Shown here: positions 34,345-43,557 of the stretch, piece by piece
How the letters are laid out: the number at the start of each line of letters is the position of its first letter
Position numbering within the stretch: position 1 is the stretch's first letter
Virus record (IMG/VR): IMGVR_UViG_3300017786_003484
Span: 62,001 to 126,000 of that record
Length of the DNA stretch: 64,000 bases
Strand: one strand, 5' to 3'
Source: a virus
Position numbers and translations under genes: made by a program
Notes under the pieces: model-generated
What the model was told of the DNA's origin: nothing
What the model saw: only the letters and a program-made list of their open reading frames with translations
The model's database searches: none

Positions 34345-35513
34345 AGATAAATGAAGTTATAATACAACATAAAAAAGTAATAACAGAAGCAAAAGCAAGA
34401 ATTGATCATCCTGAAGATATTATCTTTGATGACAACGGAACACAAGGTGCAATGAGAGCTCTTGATGCGATGGTACATGCTTCGCAAAATCACGGAGAGA
34501 CAACTTCAATCAAATGGGACGGAAGCCCAGCAGTAATTTTTGGATGGATGGATAAAAATTCTTTTATTGTAACAGATAAAGCAGGCATGGGTGCAAAGAA
34601 ATATAACGGAAAGCCTACTAGTGCCGCAGATGTACAGTCTATGATTTTTAACAGAAGGCCAGACGAAGAAGGTAGGCAGTATTATGCAAATAAGTTTGCA
34701 AGCATATATGAACTGTTAAAGAAGGCAACTCCAAAGAGTCTAGTTGGCCAAATGATACAAGGTGATTTACTTTATATGAGTGCTGATGATATTGTTCATA
34801 CAGACGAAGATGTTACATTTGGTCCAGTTAAAGTTAGATATACAATTGACAAAGATAATCCAGTAGGTGCTAGAATTGCCAAAAGCCAATGTGGTATAGC
34901 AGTACATAGTGTTTATGATTCTGTTGAATCTGCTAGTGCCGCAGACGGAGAACCATCACCGGTAACTCCTAAATCTTTAGGATTGAAGGATAGTCCAAAA
35001 TTAGTAATATTTGGTCCAGAAACACAGATACCAACAGATACTGAAATTTCATTACCGATGTCAGAAGTAGAATCCTTAAGAAACTTAATTAAAAGCGGTC
35101 CAGCACAACTAATTGATGATATGTTAGATCCGTTTACTATGGGTAGTCTTAAAATAGCAAACTTACCAGAATTATTTAAAAAGTTTGTAAACTTTAAAGC
35201 CAGAGGCGGAGAAGATATTGGCTCTGCACCTGAATTAGCAAATGAATTTATCAAATGGATCGAAGGTCCAGCAGGATTAACAGACAATAAGAAGAAAAAT
35301 GTGTTATCGCACCTAGAACAATATAAAGCACCTTTTGAAATGGCTTGGCGTATTGTTTCTGCACTAAGTAATATAAAGCATACAATTAAGGATCAGTTAG
35401 ATACTCATGTAACTGGAATTAGAACAAACAAAGGCCACGAAGGTTTTGTATCTGCTACACCGCATGGTAAGATTAAATTTGTTAATCGACCAAACTTTAT
35501 GAAGAAGGACTAA
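34341..35513 (+). CDS. ligase-fold (nucleotidyltransferase)-like protein
   Basis: 390 residues, starting in an ATGA overlap. It carries motifs in the order of DNA/RNA ligases and capping enzymes: SIKWDGSPAVIFG at 56-68 (motif I, K58-x-D60-G), IQGDLLYM at 139-146 (motif III position), HEGFV at 366-370 (motif IV) and GKIKFVNR at 376-383 (motif V, K377-x-K379). Marine T4-like phages have unknown proteins of this type in structural clusters. A covalent nucleotidyl-Lys at K58 is the prediction. Substrate unknown. Confidence 0.6.
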   Translation: MKINEVIIQHKKVITEAKARIDHPEDIIFDDNGTQGAMRALDAMVHASQNHGETTSIKWDGSPAVIFGWMDKNSFIVTDKAGMGAKKYNGKPTSAADVQSMIFNRRPDEEGRQYYANKFASIYELLKKATPKSLVGQMIQGDLLYMSADDIVHTDEDVTFGPVKVRYTIDKDNPVGARIAKSQCGIAVHSVYDSVESASAADGEPSPVTPKSLGLKDSPKLVIFGPETQIPTDTEISLPMSEVESLRNLIKSGPAQLIDDMLDPFTMGSLKIANLPELFKKFVNFKARGGEDIGSAPELANEFIKWIEGPAGLTDNKKKNVLSHLEQYKAPFEMAWRIVSALSNIKHTIKDQLDTHVTGIRTNKGHEGFVSATPHGKIKFVNRPNFMKKD

Positions 35514-35517
35514 AGAC

Positions 35518-36351
35518 ATGGCTGAAAAGTATACAGCAACTGAATGGGCAACAATGGAAGGTGGGCATACCGTAGAACCTCTTACAGAAGATTCGTTTTC
35601 TTTTATCAAAGATAATTGTAACGAAAGTAAAATGTTTCGAAACACACATCTTAATTCTTTGACATTAAGAGATGCAGTTGATGCCGCCTTTTTAAATATG
35701 ACAACATTGTATATGTTATCATGTGAATTTGAAACTGCTCCGTTTGCTCAAGATTATGCTAGAAAAAGTATGATATTTGGAAACTTTAGTCAAAGTCGTG
35801 TTAGTTCAACTGATTTATACCAAGCATTACATATGTCAATATACAAAGACACTACACAGGGAGGAAAACTTAAAGCACCTGAGCAAAATGCCGCTTTAAG
35901 AGTTAGACTTCATATCAACGAAAAGATGGTTAAAGACTTTTTAAGAGGTATTGCATCCGGACGTTTAGATAAAACAACTGCAAAAAGACTTATGTATAGG
36001 CTTGAAAGCCAAATGAATATTACTATTAGTAACTATAAAAGTTTACGCAGGTTAATTACAGATTGGGAGCATCTTACTACCTTCCAAAAGCAAACCTGTG
36101 TAACTAGATTACTACAGTATTATAGAACAAGAGGCAGACGTAGTGATATATTTGCAACTCTTTCAACCTTTGCTAATCATAAGTCATGGGAATTAAAAGC
36201 AAAAGATAATGCAGAAGTTAAAGCAGTAGGACCGGCAAACGCAGTACACGGTACTAGTTCTTCTAAAAACTTTATATCAAGTATTGCAAAGGTAGGCGGT
36301 GCTGGAGTAGCAGGTTATGCCGCGGCGAGATTACTTGGCCGACTAAGGTAG
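35518..36351 (+). CDS. unknown protein with C-terminal Gly/Ala segment, 277 aa
   Basis: Helical protein (DAVDAAFLNMTTLYMLSCE, RVRLHINEKMVKDFLRGI, KRLMYRLESQMNIT) ending in a Gly/Ala-rich hydrophobic tail (AKVGGAGVAGYAAARLLGR) that could touch membrane. It has four bases of spacing to the ligase-like gene and is in the same transcript. No family recognised. Confidence 0.6.
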   Translation: MAEKYTATEWATMEGGHTVEPLTEDSFSFIKDNCNESKMFRNTHLNSLTLRDAVDAAFLNMTTLYMLSCEFETAPFAQDYARKSMIFGNFSQSRVSSTDLYQALHMSIYKDTTQGGKLKAPEQNAALRVRLHINEKMVKDFLRGIASGRLDKTTAKRLMYRLESQMNITISNYKSLRRLITDWEHLTTFQKQTCVTRLLQYYRTRGRRSDIFATLSTFANHKSWELKAKDNAEVKAVGPANAVHGTSSSKNFISSIAKVGGAGVAGYAAARLLGRLR

Positions 36352-36355
36352 TAAA

Positions 36356-36781
36356 ATGACAGCAGTTAGTAAAAGATCTTGGAGTATTCCTGGCTCTCAT
36401 TTTGGTGGAGACCCAGAATTCTATTCTTGTTGGACGTTATATGATATAAGCAATGACGAAGGACAATCATCAGAAAATTTAGAAAAACTTATGGGTATTG
36501 CAACAGTAAGATCTCAGCCTATTCTTGCTGGAGTAGAAATGATTATTGACCAAGATATCACAAACGGGCTATTTGGCAGTAAGTTTTCAGGAAAACATAA
36601 TGTATGGACTTACAAATGGATTGTCGACAAAGTAGGTATCATGACAGAAGACACACTTAACAAAGAAGCACATGGACTTACTATGCATGTAGGGTTACAA
36701 GAAACTGCTAAGTTAACTAAGCAGATATATACCAGGGGTGTTAATACAAACATGTTCTTTGTCCGGCATGATTCCTTATAA
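36356..36781 (+). CDS. unknown protein, 141 aa
   Basis: Beta-rich small protein (SWSIPGSHFGGDPEFYSCWTL, LMGIATVRSQPILAGVEMII, HNVWTYKWIVDKVGIM). Last gene of the 31.2-36.8 kb run. No motif of known function is visible. Confidence 0.6.
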   Translation: MTAVSKRSWSIPGSHFGGDPEFYSCWTLYDISNDEGQSSENLEKLMGIATVRSQPILAGVEMIIDQDITNGLFGSKFSGKHNVWTYKWIVDKVGIMTEDTLNKEAHGLTMHVGLQETAKLTKQIYTRGVNTNMFFVRHDSL

Positions 36782-36784
36782 AGT

Positions 36785-36792
36785 CATAAATA
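36785..36792 (+). promoter_or_regulatory. late-type promoter box with a 120-base leader
   Basis: CATAAATA just after the stop of the previous gene. The next ATG is at 36917. The leader contains no open frame or strong hairpin that I can see. Confidence 0.45.
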
Positions 36793-36916
36793 TCTAGTAA
36801 ACAAAAACATAGAATCAAACAACTCATACTGGCTCACATTGGCACTTTACGGACACTAAGCAGACTAACCTGCAAGAGCAACCCAGTCTATATTGCACTC
36901 AGTAAAGATAACAATA

Positions 36917-37213
36917 ATGAATAAAAAAATTAAAGTAGTATCCGGTGAGGCCGAGAATTTACAACTTCATGTTGAGCTATGTGCTGAACGTTATAATCGT
37001 ATGGAAGAGAAATTCACTGGTTTAGAAAACAGATTAGATTATCTCCAAAACGACTTCACAGAATTAAAAGAAAAAGCCGATTCAAATTTTAATGACCTAA
37101 AAGACTTAATCCACCAAACTGCTAATAAGAGATTTAACACCATGGTTACAACTACTGGTACTGTAATTGTTGCCTTAATAGGTATGCTAGGTTATATAAT
37201 TATTAATAACTAG
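36917..37213 (+). CDS. coiled-coil protein with C-terminal membrane anchor (XhlA-like)
   Basis: 98 residues from the ATG at 36917 (MNKKIKVVSGEAENLQ). A heptad region (RMEEKFTGLENRLDYLQND then FTELKEKADSNFNDLKDL) is followed by one C-terminal membrane span (TTTGTVIVALIGMLGYIII). This is the build of the XhlA family, which takes part in lysis in some phages. A spanin or holin partner is possible, but no endolysin lies nearby, so the lysis role is a guess. Confidence 0.55.
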   Translation: MNKKIKVVSGEAENLQLHVELCAERYNRMEEKFTGLENRLDYLQNDFTELKEKADSNFNDLKDLIHQTANKRFNTMVTTTGTVIVALIGMLGYIIINN

Positions 37214-37227
37214 TATTGGAGGCTTTA

Positions 37228-37548
37228 ATGGAGATTTTAGTAGAATCAAGAATAGTATGGGCAAGATCCGGTAACAAGGTAAAACGTAAAATACGTTGTA
37301 CTACCGGTAAACGTCGTGGCCGTATTGTCAGCACAGTCGGAGCCTGTAATAAAAGAATAGATATTAAAAAGAGGTATATCTTTAAACGTGCAAAGCAACG
37401 TTTTAAGTCTAGAATGTCTATTAAGCGTCAAAGAACAAAACGTTATAATCCAATTTCGAGAAGAGTCAGACGATTAAACAGGCAAAAAGGGCATCGTAAC
37501 CCTATTAGGCCAGGAATTGGACGTAAAACAACGATAAAAAGAAAATAG
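37228..37548 (+). CDS. very basic protein, probably nucleic-acid binding
   Basis: 106 residues from the ATG at 37228, which has a perfect GGAGG ribosome site; a TTG at 37216 lies before that site. About a third of the residues are Lys or Arg (KVKRKIRCTTGKRRGRIVS, KRAKQRFKSRMSIKRQRTK, RRVRRLNRQKGHR). Two Cys occur in IRCTTGK and GACNKR. It could condense DNA in the head, sit in the prohead core or bind RNA. Similar basic proteins occur in cyanophage-type relatives from memory. Confidence 0.65.
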   Translation: MEILVESRIVWARSGNKVKRKIRCTTGKRRGRIVSTVGACNKRIDIKKRYIFKRAKQRFKSRMSIKRQRTKRYNPISRRVRRLNRQKGHRNPIRPGIGRKTTIKRK

Positions 37549-37565
37549 TTATATAGTCTTATTTG

Positions 37566-37573
37566 GCTAAATA
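37566..37573 (+). promoter_or_regulatory. late-type promoter box
   Basis: GCTAAATA, 30 bases before the ATG at 37604, with a CAGGAGG ribosome site between. Confidence 0.45.
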
Positions 37574-37603
37574 AAACAATAAACAGATACCAGGAGGTTT
37601 AAT

Positions 37604-38254
37604 ATGAAGTTTAACGATATTTCCAATAATACAAGTCCAGCCCAAGCCGCTCGTGACGCATTATTGAAGCAAAGCATTGAGATCGATGAATCAGTTCAAG
37701 GATCCAAGCTAAGAGATCACTTAGGGGATCTACAAAAAGAACTTGATACATTATCAAGCAAAGGTGGAGAAGAATACACTCGTGCAGTTTTACATAAAGC
37801 AGTCTATGAAGATTTAGCAAATGTAGATGCGGAGCCTATTTTTGAAGCAGAGCTTGGTGACGAAGATATTGAGCAAGCAGAAATTATTATTGCCGCTAAC
37901 GGTCTTAGTAAAGAGTTCCAAGGCATGATTGAAGATTGTGCTGATATGCTCGGAAGTGACCTTATTACATTAGTTGATCAGATCAAATCTAAGTTTGGCG
38001 ATGGAGCTGGAGAACAATTTGGCACCTCAATTAGAGATTCATTGCAATCCGCAATGGACGTTCTTACTACAACTAAAGACGGCGTTGACTCTGCTATTAA
38101 TGGACTTAAAGATCCAATGTCTATACCAGCAACTGATGATGCAGGAATGGATGATATGGCAGACACAGGAATGGATGATGAGGCAGTTATGCCTGCTATG
38201 TCCGGACCAGAAGAAGAGCCAACCGGTAGGGAACTAAAGAGTGAACTTGAGTGA
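37604..38254 (+). CDS. unknown acidic protein, 216 aa
   Basis: Strong AGGAGG ribosome site. Helical with repeated acidic turns; the C-terminus contains a Met/Asp/Ala repeat (DDAGMDDMADTGMDDEA) and ends GRELKSELE. It overlaps the next gene by 14 bases. Probably structural, given the late-type box, but no family recognised. Confidence 0.62.
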   Translation: MKFNDISNNTSPAQAARDALLKQSIEIDESVQGSKLRDHLGDLQKELDTLSSKGGEEYTRAVLHKAVYEDLANVDAEPIFEAELGDEDIEQAEIIIAANGLSKEFQGMIEDCADMLGSDLITLVDQIKSKFGDGAGEQFGTSIRDSLQSAMDVLTTTKDGVDSAINGLKDPMSIPATDDAGMDDMADTGMDDEAVMPAMSGPEEEPTGRELKSELE

Positions 38255-38576
38255 GATAACATCAATTGATGGTGATTTTGCTAGTGCAATAAAAATGTTC
38301 TTGATAAGAGCATCATTAGATGGCAAAGATACCTTACCAATGGAAGAACTTGTTGGAATGTTAGCAAAACTTGGGTTTCAAGCCAATGGACAAGAAACTG
38401 GAATTAGGAATTACATTACTACATTAAAAGGCAAGAATCCTGATTTAGTTTCCGACGTTAATGATACAGATGTAATTTTAACAACAATGCCAAGCGATCC
38501 TGGTGACGCTGAAGACAATGAAGAAAAAGTTGATGACATGGCATTACAGAACGCAAAGGCAGACTTAGGAATATGA
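38241..38576 (+). CDS. unknown acidic protein, 111 aa, GTG start
   Basis: The only suitable start is GTG at 38241 inside the previous gene, giving MNLSEITSIDGDF. Helical first half (IKMFLIRASLDGKDTLPME), acidic second half. It overlaps the next gene by four bases (ATGA). Unknown function; linked by translation to both neighbours. Confidence 0.6.
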   Translation: MNLSEITSIDGDFASAIKMFLIRASLDGKDTLPMEELVGMLAKLGFQANGQETGIRNYITTLKGKNPDLVSDVNDTDVILTTMPSDPGDAEDNEEKVDDMALQNAKADLGI

Positions 38577-38920
38577 GTAGAATATTTTATACAGCAACAG
38601 AAGCAAGATCTCAGGCACTTCAAGACCTGGTAATCTTAAACGAAGTAAGAGATCTAGAGATTGCAGTAATAACAGCAACCGGAACTGGTGCTGTTGAAAC
38701 CGAGGTGGTCACCACAACCACCATGGCCGCTCTTTCCACCGATGCAAATTTTGTTACAGCATCAGAATATTATGATACTTTACAAGGTACAAGAGATGAT
38801 AGACAAAAATCTTTACAAATAACTAAAGTTATAAAGTACTTTGAAGACTTAGGATATACTATAGATCCAGTAACTAACCAATCCACCAGTACTACCTTTA
38901 AATGGAAGATTTCCTGGTAA
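38573..38920 (+). CDS. unknown protein, 115 aa
   Basis: Starts in the ATGA overlap. Thr-rich centre (ATGTGAVETEVVTTTTMAAL) and a C-terminal domain with IKYFEDLGYTIDPVTNQ and TFKWKISW, a beta-hairpin form typical of small phage structural proteins. No family recognised. Confidence 0.6.
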   Translation: MSRIFYTATEARSQALQDLVILNEVRDLEIAVITATGTGAVETEVVTTTTMAALSTDANFVTASEYYDTLQGTRDDRQKSLQITKVIKYFEDLGYTIDPVTNQSTSTTFKWKISW

Positions 38921-38928
38921 TTTTCTTC

Positions 38929-38957
38929 TTGACAATGTAGTAAAATCCTGTTATACT
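38929..38957 (+). promoter_or_regulatory. sigma70-type promoter of the nuclease gene, leaderless
   Basis: TTGACA at 38929-38934, 17-bp spacer, TATACT at 38952-38957. Exactly six bases to the ATG at 38964, so the ATG is the predicted +1. Third case of this geometry in the window. Confidence 0.82.
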
Positions 38958-38963
38958 TAACAG

Positions 38964-39632
38964 ATGATAAAACATAATCTAATATACGACTATAAAAAAT
39001 TAAATAGAATAGACGGTAAGCAACGTTTATACGAAACACCTGCTGGTGATAAAGTACCAAGTGTTACAACTATCTTATCAAAAACAGGCGACAATAGTGG
39101 TCTTATTGCTTGGCGTAAACGTGTCGGAAATGAAGAAGCAAATAGGATTTCAAAAGAATCAACTGGCTTAGGAACACTAGTACACACTCATGTTGAAAAC
39201 TATCTACTAGGAAAAGAACGTCCGGGTGGTAAGAATCTTGTACATGAAATGGCTACAAGAATGGCAGATAAGATTATTAACGAAGGTTTGCCAAGTGTAA
39301 CAGAAGTATGGGGAATGGAAGTTCAGTTATACTTTCCAGGTTTATATGCAGGAACAACAGATCTAGTTGGAATGTACGAAGGTGTTCCTGCAATTATGGA
39401 TCATAAGACGTCTAAAGCATTAAAAAAAGAAGAGTGGATGGAAGACTATTTTATTCAGACTTGTGCATATGCTTTAGCACATAATGAATTGTACGGAACA
39501 GATATCAAAAAAGGTGTACTTTTCATGACCACAAGAAATGATAATTATAAAACTTACATTATAGAAGGTAGTAAGTTTAAACAATATACAGAAAAATGGC
39601 TCGAAAGAGTGGAAACTTTTTATAGCAGATAA
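38964..39632 (+). CDS. PD-(D/E)XK nuclease (Cas4/RecB-like exonuclease family)
   Basis: 222 residues. The catalytic core reads YAGTTDLVG (D133) then PAIMDHKTSK (D146-x-K148), with the downstream Q165-x3-Y169 motif (IQTCAYALAHNELYG) that marks RecB/Cas4-type nucleases. H74 in LGTLVHTHVEN is the upstream conserved His. Related stand-alone nucleases are widespread in cyanophages and may process DNA ends in recombination or degrade host DNA. No Cys cluster for iron-sulfur is present, unlike true Cas4. Confidence 0.85.
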   Translation: MIKHNLIYDYKKLNRIDGKQRLYETPAGDKVPSVTTILSKTGDNSGLIAWRKRVGNEEANRISKESTGLGTLVHTHVENYLLGKERPGGKNLVHEMATRMADKIINEGLPSVTEVWGMEVQLYFPGLYAGTTDLVGMYEGVPAIMDHKTSKALKKEEWMEDYFIQTCAYALAHNELYGTDIKKGVLFMTTRNDNYKTYIIEGSKFKQYTEKWLERVETFYSR

Positions 39633-39649
39633 ATAAGAGACTGGCGGTA

Positions 39650-40090
39650 ATGTACGATCAAACTTTTTGGGAGACAGATAAGCATAACAGAATGCTACTC
39701 TGGAGGAAATGGAGGAGAACTTTAGAAGACCTTCCCCAATCCACTCTATATAATACTATTGCTATGTGGTGGAAGATGGTTCCTATGTCAAATAATACTA
39801 TTGATATATGGGATCAGGAATCATGGCCATCACCGTGGGAATTAATAGTGTTTCCTAGTTTTTGTTACCCCAGTAGAGGACTAGGAATTTACTATACACT
39901 TGCTTTGATAGGTATACAAAGCAACTTAGTACTTGCCCAAAAGGATAGTGAAACAACTCTTCTGGTGACATTAGAAGATAAAAAACTGTTAAATTACTAT
40001 GAAGGAGAAGTTCTTGACACTTCTCAATATTCATATGAAGAATTAAAAATTTTCGCTCCGGCTGATATGTACAAGCTGGTTAAAGTATAA
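39650..40090 (+). CDS. unknown protein, 146 aa
   Basis: Trp-rich N-terminal half (MLLWRKWRRTLEDLPQ, YNTIAMWWKMVPM, WDQESWPSPWELIVFPS), then beta-strands (LGIYYTLALIGIQSNLVLAQ). A late-type GATAAATA box is at 39628-39635, and a GGCGG ribosome site precedes the ATG. Position before ribonucleotide reductase. No family recognised. Confidence 0.6.
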   Translation: MYDQTFWETDKHNRMLLWRKWRRTLEDLPQSTLYNTIAMWWKMVPMSNNTIDIWDQESWPSPWELIVFPSFCYPSRGLGIYYTLALIGIQSNLVLAQKDSETTLLVTLEDKKLLNYYEGEVLDTSQYSYEELKIFAPADMYKLVKV

Positions 40091-40150
40091 CTGTATTGCA
40101 TGGTGTAATAGAAATAAGTACTCTACAAAGAAATATAAAAGGATAACAAA

Positions 40151-42460
40151 ATGAACGAAACGGTAAATGTAGTAAAAAGAAATGGATCAGTTGAACCATT
40201 AGATATCAACAAGATTCATGTAATGGTAGAAGAGGCATGTGAAGGACTAGCAGGAGTAAGTGTTTCCCAAGTAGAGATGAATGCAGATTTACAATTTACA
40301 GATAAGATTGCAACATCAGATATACAAGAAATTTTAGTAAGAAGTGCAAGTGACTTAATTAGTTTAGATCATCCAAACTATCAATATGTTGCGGCTAGAC
40401 TTTTATTATACGGTCTCCGCAAAGATGTATTTGGTAAGTTTGATTATGCTCCTCTTTATGACCTAGTAAAAGAAAATGTTAAACAAGGAGTATATGATGC
40501 TGAGTTATTAGAAATTTACTCAGAAGAAGATTGGAATCAACTTGATACATATATGAATCATACAAGAGACTTAGACTTTACATTCGCTGGAATGAGACAA
40601 GTAGCTGACAAATATCTAGTACAAGATAGAAGTTCAGGACATATATACGAAACACCACAATATATGTATATGTTAATTGCCGCAACTATTTTTGCAAGTT
40701 ATCCTGATAATAAAAGGTTATCATATATTCGCCGTTACTATGATGCTATTTCTACATTTAAAATTAATATTCCGACTCCAATTATGTCGGGTGTTCGCAC
40801 TCCAATAAGACAGTTTGCTTCTTGCGTTCTAGTTGACGTAGACGACACATTACCTTCGATCTTTAATAGTTCTTCTGCCGTTGGATATTACATTGCTCAA
40901 CGTGCTGGTATTGGACTTAATTTAGGTCGTGTTCGTAGTATTGGATCTAAGATTCGTGGTGGTGAAGTAGCACACACTGGAGTTATTCCTTTCCTAAAAG
41001 TTTTTGAATCAGTAGTGCGTTCATGTACACAAAATGGTGTTCGCGGTGGAAGTGCTACAGTACATTTTCCTATCTGGCATAAAGAGATTGAGGATATTAT
41101 TGTACTAAAGAATAATAAAGGAACGGAAGATAACAGAGTCCGTAAGCTCGACTATTCAATTCAGATCAGTAAGATCTTTTATGAAAGGCTAATTGAAAGT
41201 AAACCAATTAGTCTTTTTTCACCTCATGACTGCCCAGGATTATATGAGGCATTTGGTGATAATGATGCATTTGACGAATTATATTTAAAGTATGAAAAAG
41301 ACAAAAGTATTCCTAGGACTGAAATCCCAGCATATGAATTGTTTACAAGCATTTTAAAAGAACGTGCAGAGACAGGACGTATCTATATTATGAATATAGA
41401 TCATTGTAACCATCATAGTAGTTTTGATGCTAAAGTTAGAATGAGTAATCTATGTCAAGAAATTACTTTGCCAACAACACCTATTCAAGGTCTTGAGGAT
41501 GGTGCTGGAGAGATTGCATTATGTATCTTAAGTGCTATCAATGTTGGAACATTAAGAAACTATGATGATTTAGAAAATTTATGTGATTTAGCAGTTCGTG
41601 CTTTAGATCAGATAATTGATTACCAAAATTATCCGGTTAAAGCCGCAGAGCTATCCACTAAGGCAAGGCGTAGTTTAGGAATTGGATATATTGGACTAGC
41701 ACATTATCTAGCCAAAAGAGAATTACATTATAGTGATGACAAAGCCGCTCAAGAAGTTGGACGTTTAACAGAGGCTTTTCAGTATTATCTAATCTCGTCA
41801 AGTGTTGAATTAGCAAAAGAGAAAGGTGCTTGTTCTGCATATAATGAAACAAAATATAGTAGAGGTGTTTTACCTATTGATACATATAAAACTGACATTG
41901 ATGAGTTCTTAGGAACCAAGTTAGAGTTAGATTGGGAGGAGTTAAGAGCAAAAGTTAAAGAACATGGTATGAGACATAGTACATTATCAGCTCAGATGCC
42001 TTCAGAGAGTTCTTCTGTTGTTAGTAACGAAACAAATGGTATTGAACCACCAAGAGCATTTATGAATACTAAGAAAAGTAAGAAAGGTCCGTTAAAACAG
42101 ATCGTACCACAGTATAATAAACTTAAAAACAACTATAGTTTCTTGTGGGACGAAGGAGTCAATCAAGGCTATATTAAAATTGTTGCCGCAATGCAAAAGT
42201 TCTTTGATCAAGCAATTAGTGGCAACTGGAGTTATAACCCTAAGTTATATGAAAATAATGAAGTACCAATGAGTGTTATGTTTAATGACTTATTAACAAC
42301 TTACAAATATGGTTGGAAAACAAGTTACTATCAAAATACTTACGACTCAAAAGGAGAAGACGAAGAATTATTAGGTGAGGTTCCTGAGGAGTTTACCCAA
42401 CTTGCGGAGAACCCAAGTATTGTAATAGAAGAGGAAGAGTGTGAGGCATGCAACATTTAA
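40151..42460 (+). CDS. nrdA: ribonucleotide reductase alpha subunit, class Ia
   Basis: 769 residues. N-terminal ATP cone (NVVKRNGSVEPLDINKIH, ITSDIQEIL form). The catalytic domain has FASCVLVDVDD (first redox Cys), MSNLCQEITLP (thiyl-radical Cys with the Asn and Glu of NLCxE) and IALCILSAINVG (second redox Cys). The C-terminal pair for thioredoxin is in EECEACNI. The enzyme reduces NDPs to dNDPs for phage DNA synthesis. Its 3' end overlaps nrdB by 13 bases. Ribosome site AAAAGGA. Confidence 0.97.
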   Translation: MNETVNVVKRNGSVEPLDINKIHVMVEEACEGLAGVSVSQVEMNADLQFTDKIATSDIQEILVRSASDLISLDHPNYQYVAARLLLYGLRKDVFGKFDYAPLYDLVKENVKQGVYDAELLEIYSEEDWNQLDTYMNHTRDLDFTFAGMRQVADKYLVQDRSSGHIYETPQYMYMLIAATIFASYPDNKRLSYIRRYYDAISTFKINIPTPIMSGVRTPIRQFASCVLVDVDDTLPSIFNSSSAVGYYIAQRAGIGLNLGRVRSIGSKIRGGEVAHTGVIPFLKVFESVVRSCTQNGVRGGSATVHFPIWHKEIEDIIVLKNNKGTEDNRVRKLDYSIQISKIFYERLIESKPISLFSPHDCPGLYEAFGDNDAFDELYLKYEKDKSIPRTEIPAYELFTSILKERAETGRIYIMNIDHCNHHSSFDAKVRMSNLCQEITLPTTPIQGLEDGAGEIALCILSAINVGTLRNYDDLENLCDLAVRALDQIIDYQNYPVKAAELSTKARRSLGIGYIGLAHYLAKRELHYSDDKAAQEVGRLTEAFQYYLISSSVELAKEKGACSAYNETKYSRGVLPIDTYKTDIDEFLGTKLELDWEELRAKVKEHGMRHSTLSAQMPSESSSVVSNETNGIEPPRAFMNTKKSKKGPLKQIVPQYNKLKNNYSFLWDEGVNQGYIKIVAAMQKFFDQAISGNWSYNPKLYENNEVPMSVMFNDLLTTYKYGWKTSYYQNTYDSKGEDEELLGEVPEEFTQLAENPSIVIEEEECEACNI

Positions 42461-43557
42461 AGAAAACCGTATTTAATAAAAATAAAGTAGATTATACAAA
42501 ACAACCGATGTTTTTTGGTGAAGAATTAAACTCTCAACGTTTTGATGAGTTCCGTTATCCTGTGTTTGATAAGTTAACACAAACACAACTTGGATATTTC
42601 TGGAGACCAGAAGAAGTTAGTTTACAAAAAGATAGAAGTGATTATCTAAACTTTACTGATTCTCAGAAGTTTATTTTTACAAGTAACTTAAAGTATCAAA
42701 CGTTACTCGATAGTGTTCAAGGTAGAGGTCCGGCGATTGCATTTGTACCTTATTGTTCGTTACCCGAGCTAGAAGCATGTATGATTACTTGGGATTTCTT
42801 TGAAACTATTCATAGCCGCAGTTATACTCATATTATTAAAAACATATATCCTGATCCTAGCGAGGTTTTTGATACTATTCTTGACGATGAAAAAATTGTT
42901 GCTAGAGCAGAAAGTGTAACAAAAGCATATGATGATTATATCAATGATGCACAATATTACTCAGCCACAGGTAAAGGTGATTTACGAGAAATTAAGAAAA
43001 AATTATATCTAGCAATGGTTAATGTTAACGCATTAGAAGGTTTGCGTTTTTATGTATCTTTTGCATGTACCTTTGCATTTGGTGAATTAAAAACAATGGA
43101 AGGTTCTGCTAAGATTGTTAGTTTAATTGCTAGAGACGAAAGTCAGCATTTAGCAGTTAGTACACATATTATTAAGAATTGGATGAAAGGTGATGATCCA
43201 GAAATGGTTTCTATTGCTAAAGAATGTCAAGATGAAATTGGACTCATTTATGATAAAGTAGTAGAGGAAGAAAAGGAATGGGCAGATTATTTGTTTACAA
43301 ATGGTTCTATTGTTGGACTAAACGAAAAACTATTACATATGTTCATTGAGCATACTGCAAACAAAAGACTTAAGAGTTTAGGATTACCAATTCGTTATAA
43401 CCAGAGTCCAAACGATAATCCGTTACCTTGGACACAACATTGGCTTTCAAACAAAGGAGTACAAAATGCTCCGCAAGAAACAGAAATTGAAAGTTATGTT
43501 ATTGGTGGAATTAAACAAGACGTAGACAAAGACACATTTACAGGATTTAAATTATAA
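42448..43557 (+). CDS. nrdB: ribonucleotide reductase beta subunit, class Ia
   Basis: 369 residues. The radical Tyr is Y126 in HSRSYTHIIKN, the counterpart of E. coli Y122. The first iron ligands lie in TWDFFETIHS and the second set in LIARDESQHL. It supplies the tyrosyl radical to NrdA, whose gene it overlaps. The stop overlaps the next ATG (TAATG). No sign of an inactivated metal site. Confidence 0.97.
   Translation: MQHLKKTVFNKNKVDYTKQPMFFGEELNSQRFDEFRYPVFDKLTQTQLGYFWRPEEVSLQKDRSDYLNFTDSQKFIFTSNLKYQTLLDSVQGRGPAIAFVPYCSLPELEACMITWDFFETIHSRSYTHIIKNIYPDPSEVFDTILDDEKIVARAESVTKAYDDYINDAQYYSATGKGDLREIKKKLYLAMVNVNALEGLRFYVSFACTFAFGELKTMEGSAKIVSLIARDESQHLAVSTHIIKNWMKGDDPEMVSIAKECQDEIGLIYDKVVEEEKEWADYLFTNGSIVGLNEKLLHMFIEHTANKRLKSLGLPIRYNQSPNDNPLPWTQHWLSNKGVQNAPQETEIESYVIGGIKQDVDKDTFTGFKL

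Noticed and set aside
38964-39632. Cas4 and a CRISPR system
   Set aside because: No iron-sulfur Cys cluster, no other cas gene and no repeat array anywhere in the window.
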